A stretch of 64,000 nt of DNA from Bacteroidales bacterium (GCA_017400135.1 JAFPVJ010000001.1:1-64000), one strand, 5' to 3'; shown: positions 46,298 to 56,200, counted from the first letter of the stretch. The notes: a model not told the origin generated them from the letters alone. Translations and numbers: made by a program.

Positions 46298-49015
46298 ATG
46301 GAAGACAACAAAAAGAGAGTTTACCGGTTTGGCGGCAAGACCGCTGAAGGTGACGGCTCGATGCGCGAGCTTCTCGGCGGAAAAGGTGCCAACCTGGCCG
46401 AGATGAGCAAGTTGGGACTCCCGGTCCCTGCGGGATTTACCATTACCACCGAGTGCTGTGCGGAGTACTACTCCCTCGGCGGCGGTTATACCGACGGCCT
46501 GAAGAGGGAAGTCGCGGCCGCGCTGAAGGCCACCGAAGCTCTGATGGGCAAGAAATTCGGCGACGCCGAAGATCCGCTCCTGGTGAGCTGCCGCTCCGGC
46601 GCCCGCAGCTCCATGCCCGGCATGATGGATACCATCCTCAACATTGGCCTTTGTTCCGCCACCCTTCCCGGCATGATCAAGAAGACCGGCAACCCGCGCT
46701 TTGTCTATGACGCCTACCGGCGCCTCATCATGATGTATTCCGACGTCGTGATGGAGAAGGCCGAGGGCATCGAGCCTGAAGACGGCCAGGGCATCCGCCA
46801 GCAGCTCGACCGCATGATGGGTGAGCTCAAGGAGGCCAAGGGCTACAAGTCCGATACCGAGATCTCTGCCGAAGAGTTGAAGACCCTCTGCGACCAGTTC
46901 AAGGCCAAGGTCAAGGAAGTCCTCGGCGTCGAGTTCCCCGACACTGCCGAAGCGCAGCTTTGGGGCTCCATCGGCGGCGTGTTCAAGTCCTGGAACGGCA
47001 AGCGCGCCATCGCATACCGCCGCATCGAGAAGATTCCCGATGACTGGGGCACAGCCGTCAACGTCCAGTCGATGGTGTTCGGCAACATGGGCGAAACGTC
47101 CGCTACGGGTGTTGCGTTCTCCCGCAACCCGGCTTCCGGTGATAACAAGTTCTACGGTGAGTGGCTGATCAACGCCCAGGGTGAAGACGTGGTCGCGGGT
47201 ATCCGCACTCCGAACCCGCTCAACGAGGCCACCAAGACCGAGCATAACAAGCATCTCGAATCCCTCGAGACCGCCATGCCCAAGGTTTACAAGGAGCTCG
47301 ACGGCATCCGTACCCTGCTCGAGAACCATTTCCACGACATGCAGGACATCGAGTTCACCATCCAGGACGGACAGCTCTACATGCTGCAGTGCCGTATCGG
47401 CAAGCGCACGGGCCTGGCTGCCCTGCAGATGGCGATGGACATGCTTGACGAGGGCATGATCGACGAGAAGACCGCCGTGATGCGCGTCTCCCCGAGCCAG
47501 CTGGACGAGATCCTTCACCCGATCCTCGACACGGCTTCCGAGAAGAAGGCTACGGTCCTGGCGAAGGGCCTGCCCGCTTCTCCGGGTGGCGCCGTCGGTA
47601 CGATCGTGTTCACTTCCGAGGCCGCCATGGCTGCCAACGCCCGCGGTGAGCACGTCATCCTCATCCGTGAGGAGACCTCTCCGGAGGATATCGAGGGCAT
47701 GCGCGCTTCTGCGGGTATCCTGACCACCCGCGGCGGCATGACTTCCCACGCGGCCCTCGTGGCCCGCGGCTGGGGCAAGTGCTGCATCGTCGGCTGCGAG
47801 TCGATGAAGATCAATTTCGCCGACAAGACCGTCCGCTTCGGCGACACCGTCCTCAAGGAGGGCGACTGGCTCAGCCTGAACGGCTCCAGGGGTTATGTCT
47901 ACGGCGAGAAGATCGAGACCAAGGATGCTTCCGAGAATCCGCTCTTCATCAAGTTCATGTCCATCGTGGACAAATACCGTCGCCTGGGCATCCGCACCAA
48001 CGCGGACACCCCGGAGGATGCGCAGCGCGCGCTTTCCTTCGGCGCCGAAGGCATCGGCCTGTTCCGTATCGAGCACATGTTCTATGGCCGGAATTCCGAG
48101 ACGCCGCTCGCCAAGCTGCGCAAGATGATCCTTTGCGACACCGAGGAGGAGCGCAAGTCCGCACTCGATGAGCTGGAGCCTTACATCAAGGCCGCCGTCA
48201 AGAGCACGATGAAGATCATGGACCGCAAGCCCGTCGTCTTCCGTCTGCTCGACCCGCCGCTCCACGAGTTTGTCCCGAAGGGTATTGACAAGGAGCAGGA
48301 ATTGGCCAAGGAGCTCGGTATCAGCGTCAAGGAGATCGAGAAGAGGGGAGAGAAGCTGCACGAGACCAACCCGATGATGGGTCACCGCGGCGTCCGTCTG
48401 CACGTCACTTATCCGCTCATCGCCGAGACCCAGTACCGCGCCATCTTCTCCGCTACGGCGGAACTGATGCAGGAGGGCTTCACCCCGATGCCGGAGATCA
48501 TGATCCCCGTGACGATTTCCGCCCGCGAGCTGAGCTTCCAGAAGGCGATCTGCGACCGCATCAAGGCGGAGGTGGAAGGCGCCTATGGCGTCGGTATCAC
48601 CTACCACTTCGGTACGATGATCGAGATCCCTCGCGCAACGCTGACCGCCGACCGCATGGCCCGCACCGCCGAGTTCTTCAGCTTCGGCACCAACGACCTC
48701 ACGCAGATGACGTTGGGCTTCAGCCGCGATGACGTGGGTACCTTCATGGGTGACTATCTGGGCAACAAGATACTCGATGCGGATCCGTTCCAGACGATCG
48801 ACACCAAGGGCGTCGGCAAGCTCGTCGAGTACGGCGTGCAGGCTGGCCGCAGCAAGCGTCCGGACCTGAAGTGCGGTATCTGCGGAGAGCACGGTGGTGA
48901 TCCCGATTCGATCGACTTCTTCAACAAGATCGGCTTGGACTACGTGTCCTGCTCACCGTTCCGCGTCCCAATCGCCCGCCTCGCCGCCGCGCAGGCTGCC
49001 ATCAAGCAAGCATAG
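46298..49015 (+). CDS. ppdK: Pyruvate, phosphate dikinase
   Basis: Interconverts pyruvate, ATP and phosphate with PEP, AMP and pyrophosphate. It has 905 residues, normal length. The ATP-grasp domain starts RFGGKTAEGDGSMRELLGGK and has SCRSGARSSMPGMMDTILN. The swivelling domain carries the catalytic His in TTRGGMTSHAALVARGWGK. The C-terminal PEP/pyruvate TIM barrel includes FRIEHMFYG, MIEIPRATLTAD and FFSFGTNDLTQM, plus the catalytic Cys in DLKCGICGEHGGDP. A long hairpin repeat follows the stop. Confidence 0.98.
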   Translation: MEDNKKRVYRFGGKTAEGDGSMRELLGGKGANLAEMSKLGLPVPAGFTITTECCAEYYSLGGGYTDGLKREVAAALKATEALMGKKFGDAEDPLLVSCRSGARSSMPGMMDTILNIGLCSATLPGMIKKTGNPRFVYDAYRRLIMMYSDVVMEKAEGIEPEDGQGIRQQLDRMMGELKEAKGYKSDTEISAEELKTLCDQFKAKVKEVLGVEFPDTAEAQLWGSIGGVFKSWNGKRAIAYRRIEKIPDDWGTAVNVQSMVFGNMGETSATGVAFSRNPASGDNKFYGEWLINAQGEDVVAGIRTPNPLNEATKTEHNKHLESLETAMPKVYKELDGIRTLLENHFHDMQDIEFTIQDGQLYMLQCRIGKRTGLAALQMAMDMLDEGMIDEKTAVMRVSPSQLDEILHPILDTASEKKATVLAKGLPASPGGAVGTIVFTSEAAMAANARGEHVILIREETSPEDIEGMRASAGILTTRGGMTSHAALVARGWGKCCIVGCESMKINFADKTVRFGDTVLKEGDWLSLNGSRGYVYGEKIETKDASENPLFIKFMSIVDKYRRLGIRTNADTPEDAQRALSFGAEGIGLFRIEHMFYGRNSETPLAKLRKMILCDTEEERKSALDELEPYIKAAVKSTMKIMDRKPVVFRLLDPPLHEFVPKGIDKEQELAKELGISVKEIEKRGEKLHETNPMMGHRGVRLHVTYPLIAETQYRAIFSATAELMQEGFTPMPEIMIPVTISARELSFQKAICDRIKAEVEGAYGVGITYHFGTMIEIPRATLTADRMARTAEFFSFGTNDLTQMTLGFSRDDVGTFMGDYLGNKILDADPFQTIDTKGVGKLVEYGVQAGRSKRPDLKCGICGEHGGDPDSIDFFNKIGLDYVSCSPFRVPIARLAAAQAAIKQA

Positions 49016-49028
49016 GACGCTGATTTAG

Positions 49029-49107
49029 AGCCACGGGCCCCGCAATTTTTGGAAGCAGGCATTTAACCCTTCGGGGAATGCTTCCAAAAATTGCGGGGCC
49101 CGTGGCT
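49029..49107 (+). repeat. H-family long hairpin, copy A
   Basis: A perfect 29-bp inverted repeat (49029-49057 with 49079-49107) closes a 21-nt loop that itself holds CCC-TTCG-GGG. The core 49051-49085 (GGAAGC to GCTTCC) matches copies B (63278-63361) and C (59915-59973), sharing the 3' half TTCGGGGAATGCTTCC. The outer stem differs completely from theirs. It lies between ppdK and the minus-strand small gene/phoH. No T-run follows on either strand, so it is not a standard terminator. Confidence 0.85.
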
Positions 49108-49127
49108 TATTTCAGAGGGATCTCTGG

Positions 49128-49262
49128 CTAGAGGTTCCAGACGCCACCGCCGTCGTGCCCGGGTTCGATCGTACCCGTGCCGGAAGTTTGAAGGATGGAT
49201 TCATCTTCCAGGAGTGAAAGAATGAACGCCCGGGGCGCTTCGTATGAAAGATGAGTTACCAT
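49128..49262 (-). CDS. Small protein, 44 residues, unknown function
   Basis: ATG 49260-49262 to TAG 49128-49130. It begins MVTHLSYEAPRAFILSLLED and ends TGTIEPGHDGGGVWNL. It starts 22 nt after the phoH stop on the same strand. The layout, an N-terminal YEAPxA-like stretch, a central E(S)ILQTSG and an aromatic C-terminus, is like many short Bacteroidales hypothetical proteins I have seen (ESxLxxSG type) whose role is unknown. No signal peptide or membrane segment. Confidence 0.6.
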   Translation of the reverse strand: MVTHLSYEAPRAFILSLLEDESILQTSGTGTIEPGHDGGGVWNL

Positions 49263-49284
49263 GGTATAACGGGATTTATAATAT

Positions 49285-50649
49285 TTACAATAACTTGGCG
49301 GCCAGGTCGCTCAGCTCGCTGCGTTCGCCTTTGCGGAGGAAAATGTGCTCGAAGAGTTTCTGTCCGGCCATCTTTTCGCCCAAGTGGCTCAAACCGTTGG
49401 ACCACTGGTCCAGGTAAGGCTGGTCGATCTGGAAGATATCGCCCGTAAAGACCATCTTGGTCCCTTCTCCGGAGCGCGTGATGATCGTCTTGATCTCGTG
49501 CGGCGTGAGATTCTGCGCTTCGTCGATGATGAAGAAACATTTACCGAGGCTCCGGCCACGGATGTAGGCGAGGGGAGTGATCATCAGTTTTTCACTGGTC
49601 ACCATGGCCTCGAGTCTGAGAGCTTCCTTGCTTCCGGGACGGAACTGCGCCTTGATGACGTTGAGATTGTCCATCAGAGGTTGCAGGTAGGGGCTCATCT
49701 TGCTCTTCTGGTCGCCCGGCAGGTAGCCGATGTCCTGGTTGCCCAGGATCACGGTCGGCCGGGAAAGGATGATCTGGTCGTAGTCACGCTCCTGCTCCAG
49801 GGCGGCAGCCAGTGCGATGAGGGTCTTGCCGGTGCCGGCGCCGCCGGTGAGCGACACCAGGGGAATGTGGGGGTTCAGGCAGGCGTCCATCGCGAACTTT
49901 TGCTCATCGTTGCGGGGACGGATGCCGTAGGCGCTGCGGCTCTTGACCAGGATGATGCGGCCCTGGTGGTGGTCATAGCGGGCGCAGATGGTCTCCGTGT
50001 CATCGCCCTGCCGGCGCAGCTTGAAGAGCGTGTTGGGGGCGGGCTGCTTTTCGGTGACATCTTCCCAGTCCACGGCGGTCTCGGGCCCGTAGAGCAGGTC
50101 CTGGGCCACGTCGTCGCCGATGCGCAGCTCCTGGACCTCACGCTGGGAGCCTTCCACCCGCTCATCGTCCAGTTTGTCACTCAGATAGTCCTGGACCATC
50201 ATCCCGGCGGCCTTGGACTTCATCCGAAGGTTGATGTCCTTCGTGACAAGCGCCACGAAACGGTCGGGATTGGTGTCCCGCACCCAGATGGCCGTGGAAA
50301 GGATACGATGGTCCTGGATGTCGTCGATAAAGAGATTCTTCATCTCGTCGGGGAAGGGATGGTTGGGCTCGATCTTGATCATTCCGAGATTCTTGCCGAT
50401 CGGGACGCCGCGCGGCCCGAACAGGCGCCCTTCCGTCAGCTTGTCCAACTCACGCAGGAATCCGCGCGCGTTGTAGGCAAGCGCATCCGTGCCTTTCTTG
50501 AATTTGTCGAGCTCTTCGATGACGGCGACCGGAATGACCAGGTCGTTGTCCTGGAACTTCCGGATCGCCTTGTGGTCGTGCAGGATCACGTTGGTGTCCA
50601 GGACGAATATCTTCGGCTTCTTGCCGATGGGTTTGGAGCTTCGTGGCAT
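49285..50649 (-). CDS. PIN-PhoH family protein (PhoH2-like RNase/ATPase)
   Basis: 454 residues from ATG 50647-50649 (MPRSSKPIGKKPKIFVLDTN). A longer frame upstream lacks homology and overlaps the next gene. The PIN domain has conserved acids in FVLDTNVILHD and IPVAVIEELDKFK. The PhoH ATPase domain has Walker A LTGGAGTGKTLIALA, Walker B KCFFIIDEAQNLTPHEIK and RSGEGTKMVFTGD. Members of this fusion family unwind and cleave RNA. It is 14 nt downstream of the PurM-like gene. Confidence 0.93.
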   Translation of the reverse strand: MPRSSKPIGKKPKIFVLDTNVILHDHKAIRKFQDNDLVIPVAVIEELDKFKKGTDALAYNARGFLRELDKLTEGRLFGPRGVPIGKNLGMIKIEPNHPFPDEMKNLFIDDIQDHRILSTAIWVRDTNPDRFVALVTKDINLRMKSKAAGMMVQDYLSDKLDDERVEGSQREVQELRIGDDVAQDLLYGPETAVDWEDVTEKQPAPNTLFKLRRQGDDTETICARYDHHQGRIILVKSRSAYGIRPRNDEQKFAMDACLNPHIPLVSLTGGAGTGKTLIALAAALEQERDYDQIILSRPTVILGNQDIGYLPGDQKSKMSPYLQPLMDNLNVIKAQFRPGSKEALRLEAMVTSEKLMITPLAYIRGRSLGKCFFIIDEAQNLTPHEIKTIITRSGEGTKMVFTGDIFQIDQPYLDQWSNGLSHLGEKMAGQKLFEHIFLRKGERSELSDLAAKLL

Positions 50650-50663
50650 ATCGTGTGGAATCG

Positions 50664-51803
50664 TTAATCTTCTCCTTCTGAGGATTGGCTGCGGATGATG
50701 GACTCCAGGATGGTCTGGATGCCGGACTTGCCGCTCGCGTCCACCTTGATTTCGCCCTTGCCGTGGACCGGATGGCCCAGGGGATAGAAGACCACGTCCT
50801 GGAGCATGAACTCGGCGTCCAGATAGTCGTAATCTTCGTCCCGGATCTGGATGACCACGCCCGGGACCTCGGCGAAGAGCAGGCGGACGATGTCCTGTTC
50901 GCCGGAGGCGGTCATCAGGTCGCCCAGGCTGATCCGGGCGCCGACTTTGTCGCCGGCCGCGGAGGCCATCTTCTTCAAAGTGGTCAGCAGACCTCCTTCG
51001 CCGACCGTGGCACCGGCGATGATCACATTGTCCTCCACCATCTCCCGCAGGACTTCGTAACAATCGATGAAATAGTCGGGATCGGTTGGATCGGGCGCGA
51101 TGTCGCCCCCCTGCTGCAGGCAGTCGGAGAGCAGCGAGCCGCCCAGGCGGAACTCACAGTTGTCCATCGGGATGTAGATCAGCCAGGAATCGGGATCGTC
51201 CACAAACGCCAGCGTGGGGCGCCGGACCGGCAGGAAAGTAGGATGCGCGGTACGGTAAGGCAGCTCGAGCTGGAACTCTTCGGCCTCGTATTCGTCTCCG
51301 AAAACCGAAGTGGAAAGATGCAGGTCGCATTTTTTCCCCTCGGTGAAACCGTAGGAAGCGAGCTTGAGGGACAGGCCGGTCAGGATCTCGCTGGCAGCTT
51401 GCGCGGAGGCGTGGAAAGCCGCCGCATTGCCGATGCGGCCCAGATCCCAGGTCCATTCCGCCCTGAGGATGAGATCCCCGAGCCGGAAATGGCCTTCCTG
51501 CCAGACGGCGTCGATCAGGGCCCGCTCGATCAGGATCTTCGTATAAGGGGCGGAGAACAGGACGGGCAGTTCCCGATCCGGTGCATTACCGGTCAGGGCG
51601 AGATAGTCCCGGATCCGCCAGCTGTCGAAACTGCCGCCGCGGGGCTGGGGATCCACGGTTTCGTCCAGGATGGTTTCCGCGGAAACGGGGGTGTCGCGCC
51701 AGTCCTTGCTGGCCAGACACTCGTCCAGCATCTCGCCGGGAGAGAGCTCCTGGGGGATGCCGTCGATGACATATCGCGCGTACAGTGCGGAAATCTTTTC
51801 CAT
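50664..51803 (-). CDS. PurM/PurL C-terminal-like (AIR synthase-related) protein
   Basis: 379 residues, soluble. The C-terminal half resembles the PurM/PurL ATP-grasp-like fold: NVIIAGATVGEGGLLTTLKK, then AARISL-like VGARISLGDLMTASGEQ and LLFAEVPGVVIQIRDEDYD, the pattern where PurL-type proteins have a GGL segment and an (N)E-G-VVQ segment. The N-terminal half has an ALTGNAPDRELPVLFSAPY stretch. It is much shorter than true PurL (over 1200 residues), and its substrate is unknown. Bacteroidales carry such stand-alone proteins. The assignment is by motif only. Confidence 0.55.
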   Translation of the reverse strand: MEKISALYARYVIDGIPQELSPGEMLDECLASKDWRDTPVSAETILDETVDPQPRGGSFDSWRIRDYLALTGNAPDRELPVLFSAPYTKILIERALIDAVWQEGHFRLGDLILRAEWTWDLGRIGNAAAFHASAQAASEILTGLSLKLASYGFTEGKKCDLHLSTSVFGDEYEAEEFQLELPYRTAHPTFLPVRRPTLAFVDDPDSWLIYIPMDNCEFRLGGSLLSDCLQQGGDIAPDPTDPDYFIDCYEVLREMVEDNVIIAGATVGEGGLLTTLKKMASAAGDKVGARISLGDLMTASGEQDIVRLLFAEVPGVVIQIRDEDYDYLDAEFMLQDVVFYPLGHPVHGKGEIKVDASGKSGIQTILESIIRSQSSEGED

Positions 51804-51824
51804 AGCCGGTATAGTATCGAATCG

Positions 51825-51855
51825 TAAAAATAGTTAATTTTACAATCAGTTCAAA
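51825..51855 (-). promoter_or_regulatory. Promoter of the PurM-like/phoH operon
   Basis: On the minus strand TTTG (51852-51855), 19-nt spacer, TATTTTTA (51825-51832), one mismatch from TAnnTTTG, about 21 nt before the ATG at 51803. Confidence 0.5.
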
Positions 51856-51861
51856 GTTCTG

Positions 51862-53229
51862 ATGGATCGATACGAAGAAATACTGTCCGCCCTTTTCGTC
51901 CGCTTCCCGTCCGTATCGAAAGCGGGTTTCAGCACCGATGCCTACAAGCCGGGGCTGGAGCACATGTTTGCCTTCGACGCCCGATTGGGACATCCCTCCG
52001 AAGCGCTGAAAACGATCCATGTGGCAGGAACCAACGGCAAGGGATCCGTATCATCCATGCTGGCATCGGTACTGGCTGCGCAGGGCCTGAGGGTCGGTCT
52101 GTTCACTTCTCCGCATCTGCTGGACTTCCGCGAGCGGATCAAGATCGTTGAGCCGGAAGGTTTCCGGATGATCCCACGAGAAGACGTGCTGGCTTTCGTG
52201 GTCCGCTGGAGTGCGGTCTTCGACGAGTTGTCGCTGTCTTTCTTCGAGATTACGACAGGGATGGCTTTTGACTGGTTCGCCCGGGAGGAAGTGGACGTCG
52301 CCGTGATCGAAGTGGGCCTGGGAGGCCGTCTGGACAGCACCAATATCCTCACGCCCGAGCTCGCCATCGTCACCTCGATCGGCCTGGACCATTGCGCCCA
52401 ACTGGGAAACACCCGTGCCGCCATCGCCGGGGAAAAGGCCGGCATCTTCAAGCCGGGTGTCCCGGCTCTGGTAGGGGAGCGCGATCCAGAGACGGCGCCC
52501 GTCTTCGAAGCTGCAGCCGCCTCCGCCCCCTGCCCGTTGTTCTTTGCAGAGGATTTGGTTCCGCTGGACGACGGTCCGGCCGCTGGCAGGCCTGCATACG
52601 TAGGGGCGAACTCAGCCGCAGCAGGCAAGTTATCCGCGGAGCGGATGACGCAGGATGCGAGAATGGACGGAGTCCCCTCGATGCGGGCCTGTCAGTCGGC
52701 GCCCGATCTTCGAGGCGAATACCAGCGGAAGAATCTCCGTACAGTGCTGGCAGCCCTGGACCTGATGGGCATAGAGCCCGACGCCGACGCCCTCGCCCAC
52801 ACCGCCGCCCGCACCGGTCTCCGCGGCCGCTGGGAGACCCTCTGCGAACGGCCCCTCACGATCTGCGACATCGGCCACAACCCCCCCGCCCTGCGCGAAA
52901 ACTTCGCCCAACTGGAAGCCATGATGGCCCGTGGCCATTACGACCGCCTCCTGATCGTCTACGGCATCATGGCCGACAAAGCCCTTGGCGACATCATCCC
53001 CCTGATGCCCCCCGACGCCGATTACTACTTCGTCACCCCCGACACCCCCCGCGCTCTCCCCGCCCAAGCCATCGCCGATCATTTTCAGGCGCCGGAAGCC
53101 CGGGTCTGCGGTTCTGTCGCAGACGGAATCCGCGAAGCCGAAAATAATGCGAGCGAAAACTCCCTGATCTACATCGGTGGCTCTACTTTTGTTGTATGTG
53201 AAGCCATCACCTATTTCGAAACGAAATGA
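51862..53229 (+). CDS. folC: Folylpolyglutamate synthase / dihydrofolate synthase, with an in-frame repeat insertion
   Basis: Adds glutamate to folates. It has 455 residues. The N-terminal Mur-ligase ATPase has VAGTNGKGSVSSMLASVL, FTSPHLLDFRERI and EVGLGGRLDSTN. The C-terminal domain resumes at DLRGEYQRKNLRTVLAAL, with CDIGHNPPALRENF and YIGGSTFVVCEA. Between FFAEDLVPL and DLRGEYQ lies an extra segment of about 38 residues, of which 25 codons (52603-52677) are repeat R, in frame. Active-site motifs are intact, so the enzyme may still work with a surface insertion at the domain junction. The stop overlaps the next ATG (ATGA). Confidence 0.93.
   Translation: MDRYEEILSALFVRFPSVSKAGFSTDAYKPGLEHMFAFDARLGHPSEALKTIHVAGTNGKGSVSSMLASVLAAQGLRVGLFTSPHLLDFRERIKIVEPEGFRMIPREDVLAFVVRWSAVFDELSLSFFEITTGMAFDWFAREEVDVAVIEVGLGGRLDSTNILTPELAIVTSIGLDHCAQLGNTRAAIAGEKAGIFKPGVPALVGERDPETAPVFEAAAASAPCPLFFAEDLVPLDDGPAAGRPAYVGANSAAAGKLSAERMTQDARMDGVPSMRACQSAPDLRGEYQRKNLRTVLAALDLMGIEPDADALAHTAARTGLRGRWETLCERPLTICDIGHNPPALRENFAQLEAMMARGHYDRLLIVYGIMADKALGDIIPLMPPDADYYFVTPDTPRALPAQAIADHFQAPEARVCGSVADGIREAENNASENSLIYIGGSTFVVCEAITYFETK
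52582..52696 (+). repeat. R-family structured repeat, copy 1, inside folC
   Basis: The core 52603-52677 (75 nt) matches the reverse complement of 59779-59853 with 5 differences. It contains three short hairpins in a row: ATCCGC-GGA-GCGGAT (52632-52646), CGCA-GGA-TGCG (52649-52659) and GGAC-GGA-GTCC (52665-52675). A 16-bp outer stem with three wobble pairs (52582-52597 with 52681-52696) encloses the core. 75 is a multiple of three and the frame has no stop, so folC reads through it. Confidence 0.85.
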
Positions 53230-56200
53230 AAACGAAACCCCTCACCCTCGCCACCCTGCTCCTGGCCGCAGGCACCCTCCTGCTCCTCGCGCAAGGCAAG
53301 AATACCCTTACCAAAGACATGCTTATGGAATCGAACGGACACGTCCTCACCGCCCGCTGGGCGGAATATGAAAAGATGCACCAGGCCGACCGGCCCCAGA
53401 AAGCCGCCGAAATCCTCCTGGACATCCGAGACGAAGCGATGAAAAAGCACCTTCCGGCCGATTTCTACGATGCCGGAAAGCAGTACATCGATGTCATGGT
53501 GAGCCGTAACTGGAAACTCCAGGATTCCCTGCGGACCGGTTTTGCCGAACTGGTGGAGCGTTTCGATGAACCCATCGTGACCTATACCTGGATGGGCGAA
53601 TTCGGACGAAAGTCCACCGAAGAACGCTGGGAGTATGTCCGCTCTAGGGGAGAGTCCTTCGCCAAGGGGCACCATCCGGAATTCTACCGCAACCTGGGTG
53701 CATACCTGGGTGGCGCACTGAAAGAGTTCGTCCGCAATGACCGGGAATACGTCCTTTGGGACCTGCTCCGCAGCCGCTCCATGTCCTACGAAGAACCGGA
53801 CAAGGATGAAGTCTATGCCGCCCTGAAGGCGGAGGTGGGAGACCGCTACCCGGCCTGGCCTACCCTGCGTTACTACATCGCCAACCGCCTCCCGGAGCAG
53901 AATGCCGAAAAGAAAGACCTTCGCAAGCCTGCCCTGGAATCCCTGGCCGCCGATCCTTCGATGGGTGCCGTCGCATTTTATCCCAGGGAGGACTTGCTTG
54001 AACTGCGTTTCTCCGACCTGAACAAGACCGGCGGCAAATCCGACGATTACAAAGCCCTGCTCTCCGACTGCAAGCAATACCTCTCCGACAAGGCGAAACT
54101 GACGGGCTCCGAGGCCCGGATCGCCAAGGCTTGCAATGGCGTTAAGAACTTGGTCGAGACCCTGGAAGACAAAGCCCTGTTTGTCTCCGTCGAGAAAGAC
54201 TCCATCGTCGTGAATTTCCGCAACCAGGGTCAGGCAAACCTGCAGATCTATCAGGGCCAGACTCCGGTGGGGTCCAAGATCCCGGTGCGCAATGCGACGG
54301 GCAGTTTCTACGCCCTGGACCGCGTGGCCGTACCGCTACCGGTGCTGGATGACGGGAGTTACCGGATCGAAGCCAGCTCGGGCAAGTTGTCCTCTTCCGC
54401 TTCGTACGGCAGCCGTACCCTGTCCCTGGCCCACCGGGGCGAAGCGAAGGGCTATTCCGTCTATGTCACCGACTATATCAGCGGCAAACCGCTGGAGCGC
54501 TGCAAGCTGATCCTTCGCAAGGGAGACAAGACCGTCGCGGAAGAGACGATGACCCTGGACGGTTTCACTCCGCTGCCCACTTCGATGCAGTCGATACTCT
54601 CGGGGAACCGTAACATCTATTATACCCTGTCCGCCGAAGTTCCCGGTGAGAAAGGCCGGGTCCGCCGCAGCAGCGAAGTGGCCATCGGCCGTTTCCAGCC
54701 GGTCGTCCGGGACAATCGTGTCGATACGTTCTGCAACATCTACCTGGACCGGGGCGCCTACAATCCCGGTGATACCCTGCAGTTCAAGGCGGTTTATTTC
54801 AAGGGTGACCTGACGGAGTCCGCGGCCGTGATTCCGGATGCCGCCTTGGAAGCCGTGCTGGTCAATGCCCAGGGCGAAGAAATCGCCCGCCAGCAGTTGA
54901 AGACCAATTCGTTCGGCTCGATCGCCGGCGCTTTCCCGCTGCCGGAAGGCCAGCGGGGCGGACTTTTCATGCTGCAGGTCAGGAAAGGCAAGAATGCCGT
55001 CGGTATCCGTCGTTTCCGGGTGGACGAGTTTGTCCTCCCGACCTTCTCGCTCCAGTTCGATCCCGTGGACAAACTCTTCCTCGTCGGTGAGGAGGCGGAA
55101 GTCCGGGGTCGTATCACTTCCTATTCCGGGCACAATCTTTCCGGTGCACGGGTGACGGCGCAGGTGCTCCGTTACGGAGAAGTCATCTCCGAGCAGGAGG
55201 TCCTACCCGGAGCGGACGGCTCCTTCTCGGTTCGTTTCACGCCGAAGCAATCCGGTCTCCATCGCACGACGGTGAAGGTCGTCGATGCGACGGGTGAGAC
55301 CCTGGACTTCGAAACCTCGGTCTATGTCGCTGACCAGGTCCGGGTGGAAATGAATGTCCTGAATGCCGCCGATGGCAGCTTCGTGCCTGCGGATGAACCG
55401 GTGCAGGGCGCATATCGCCCGCGCCGCCGTTATACCCCTTACCGGGAACAGGCCGCCCGCTATCTGGTGGACGCCGACACGGTGCGGGTCGAGATGACCG
55501 CCCGAAATACGCAGGGCGATCCCGTCCCGATGCAGGTCTCCTACATCCTTCAGGACGGGAAGGGAGTGGTCGTGGATTCCGCGTCCGTTCTTTCCGGGAC
55601 GGTCGTGGAGCTGGCTCTCCCGAAGAGTGGCCTCTATGACCTGCAGGTGGCTGCCAAAGTCCCCGGCAAGGAGATCGGAGAAGACCGGCGCTGCCGCATC
55701 CTCAAGGTCGGTGCACAGGATAAAGTCCTGGATGCTCCGGTCCGCCGTTTCTTCCTCACGGAAAAGGACCAGCTGAATGCCGGCGAAAAGATCCGGGTTC
55801 GCATGGGAACGGCGGACGGCGAGGAGTGGGCCGTGGCGACGGTGTTCGGCCGTGACCGAGAAGTCCTTGCCACGCGCAAGATCCACCTGTCCGGTGAAAT
55901 GGGCAAGAAAGGCTCGCTGGAGACCCTGGAATGGACCTACGACCCGGCCTGGCCGGAAGCCGTGCGCGTGCAGGTATTCTATTTCAAATATGGGGAATCC
56001 GTCGAATACGACCATGAATTCCACCGGGTCCGCACGACCCTGGATCTGCCGTTGACGTTCGCATCCTTCACGGACCGGACGTTGCCGGGGACGGAGTATA
56101 CCTTCAGCTTGAAGACCCTCCCGGGCGTGGAGGCGGTCGCCGCCGTCTATGATAAGAGCCTGGATTCCTTCGGAAGTAATTCCTGGCCTACGGTGTCGCT

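Noticed and set aside
50650..51063. N-terminal extension of PIN-PhoH
   Set aside because: Overlaps the PurM-like gene in another frame and has no homology; MPRSSKPIGKK is the natural start.
52632..52675. Definite CsrA binding array
   Set aside because: GGA triloops fit only loosely, copy 2 has GCA in the first loop, and CsrA is not expected in Bacteroidota; kept only as a structural observation.
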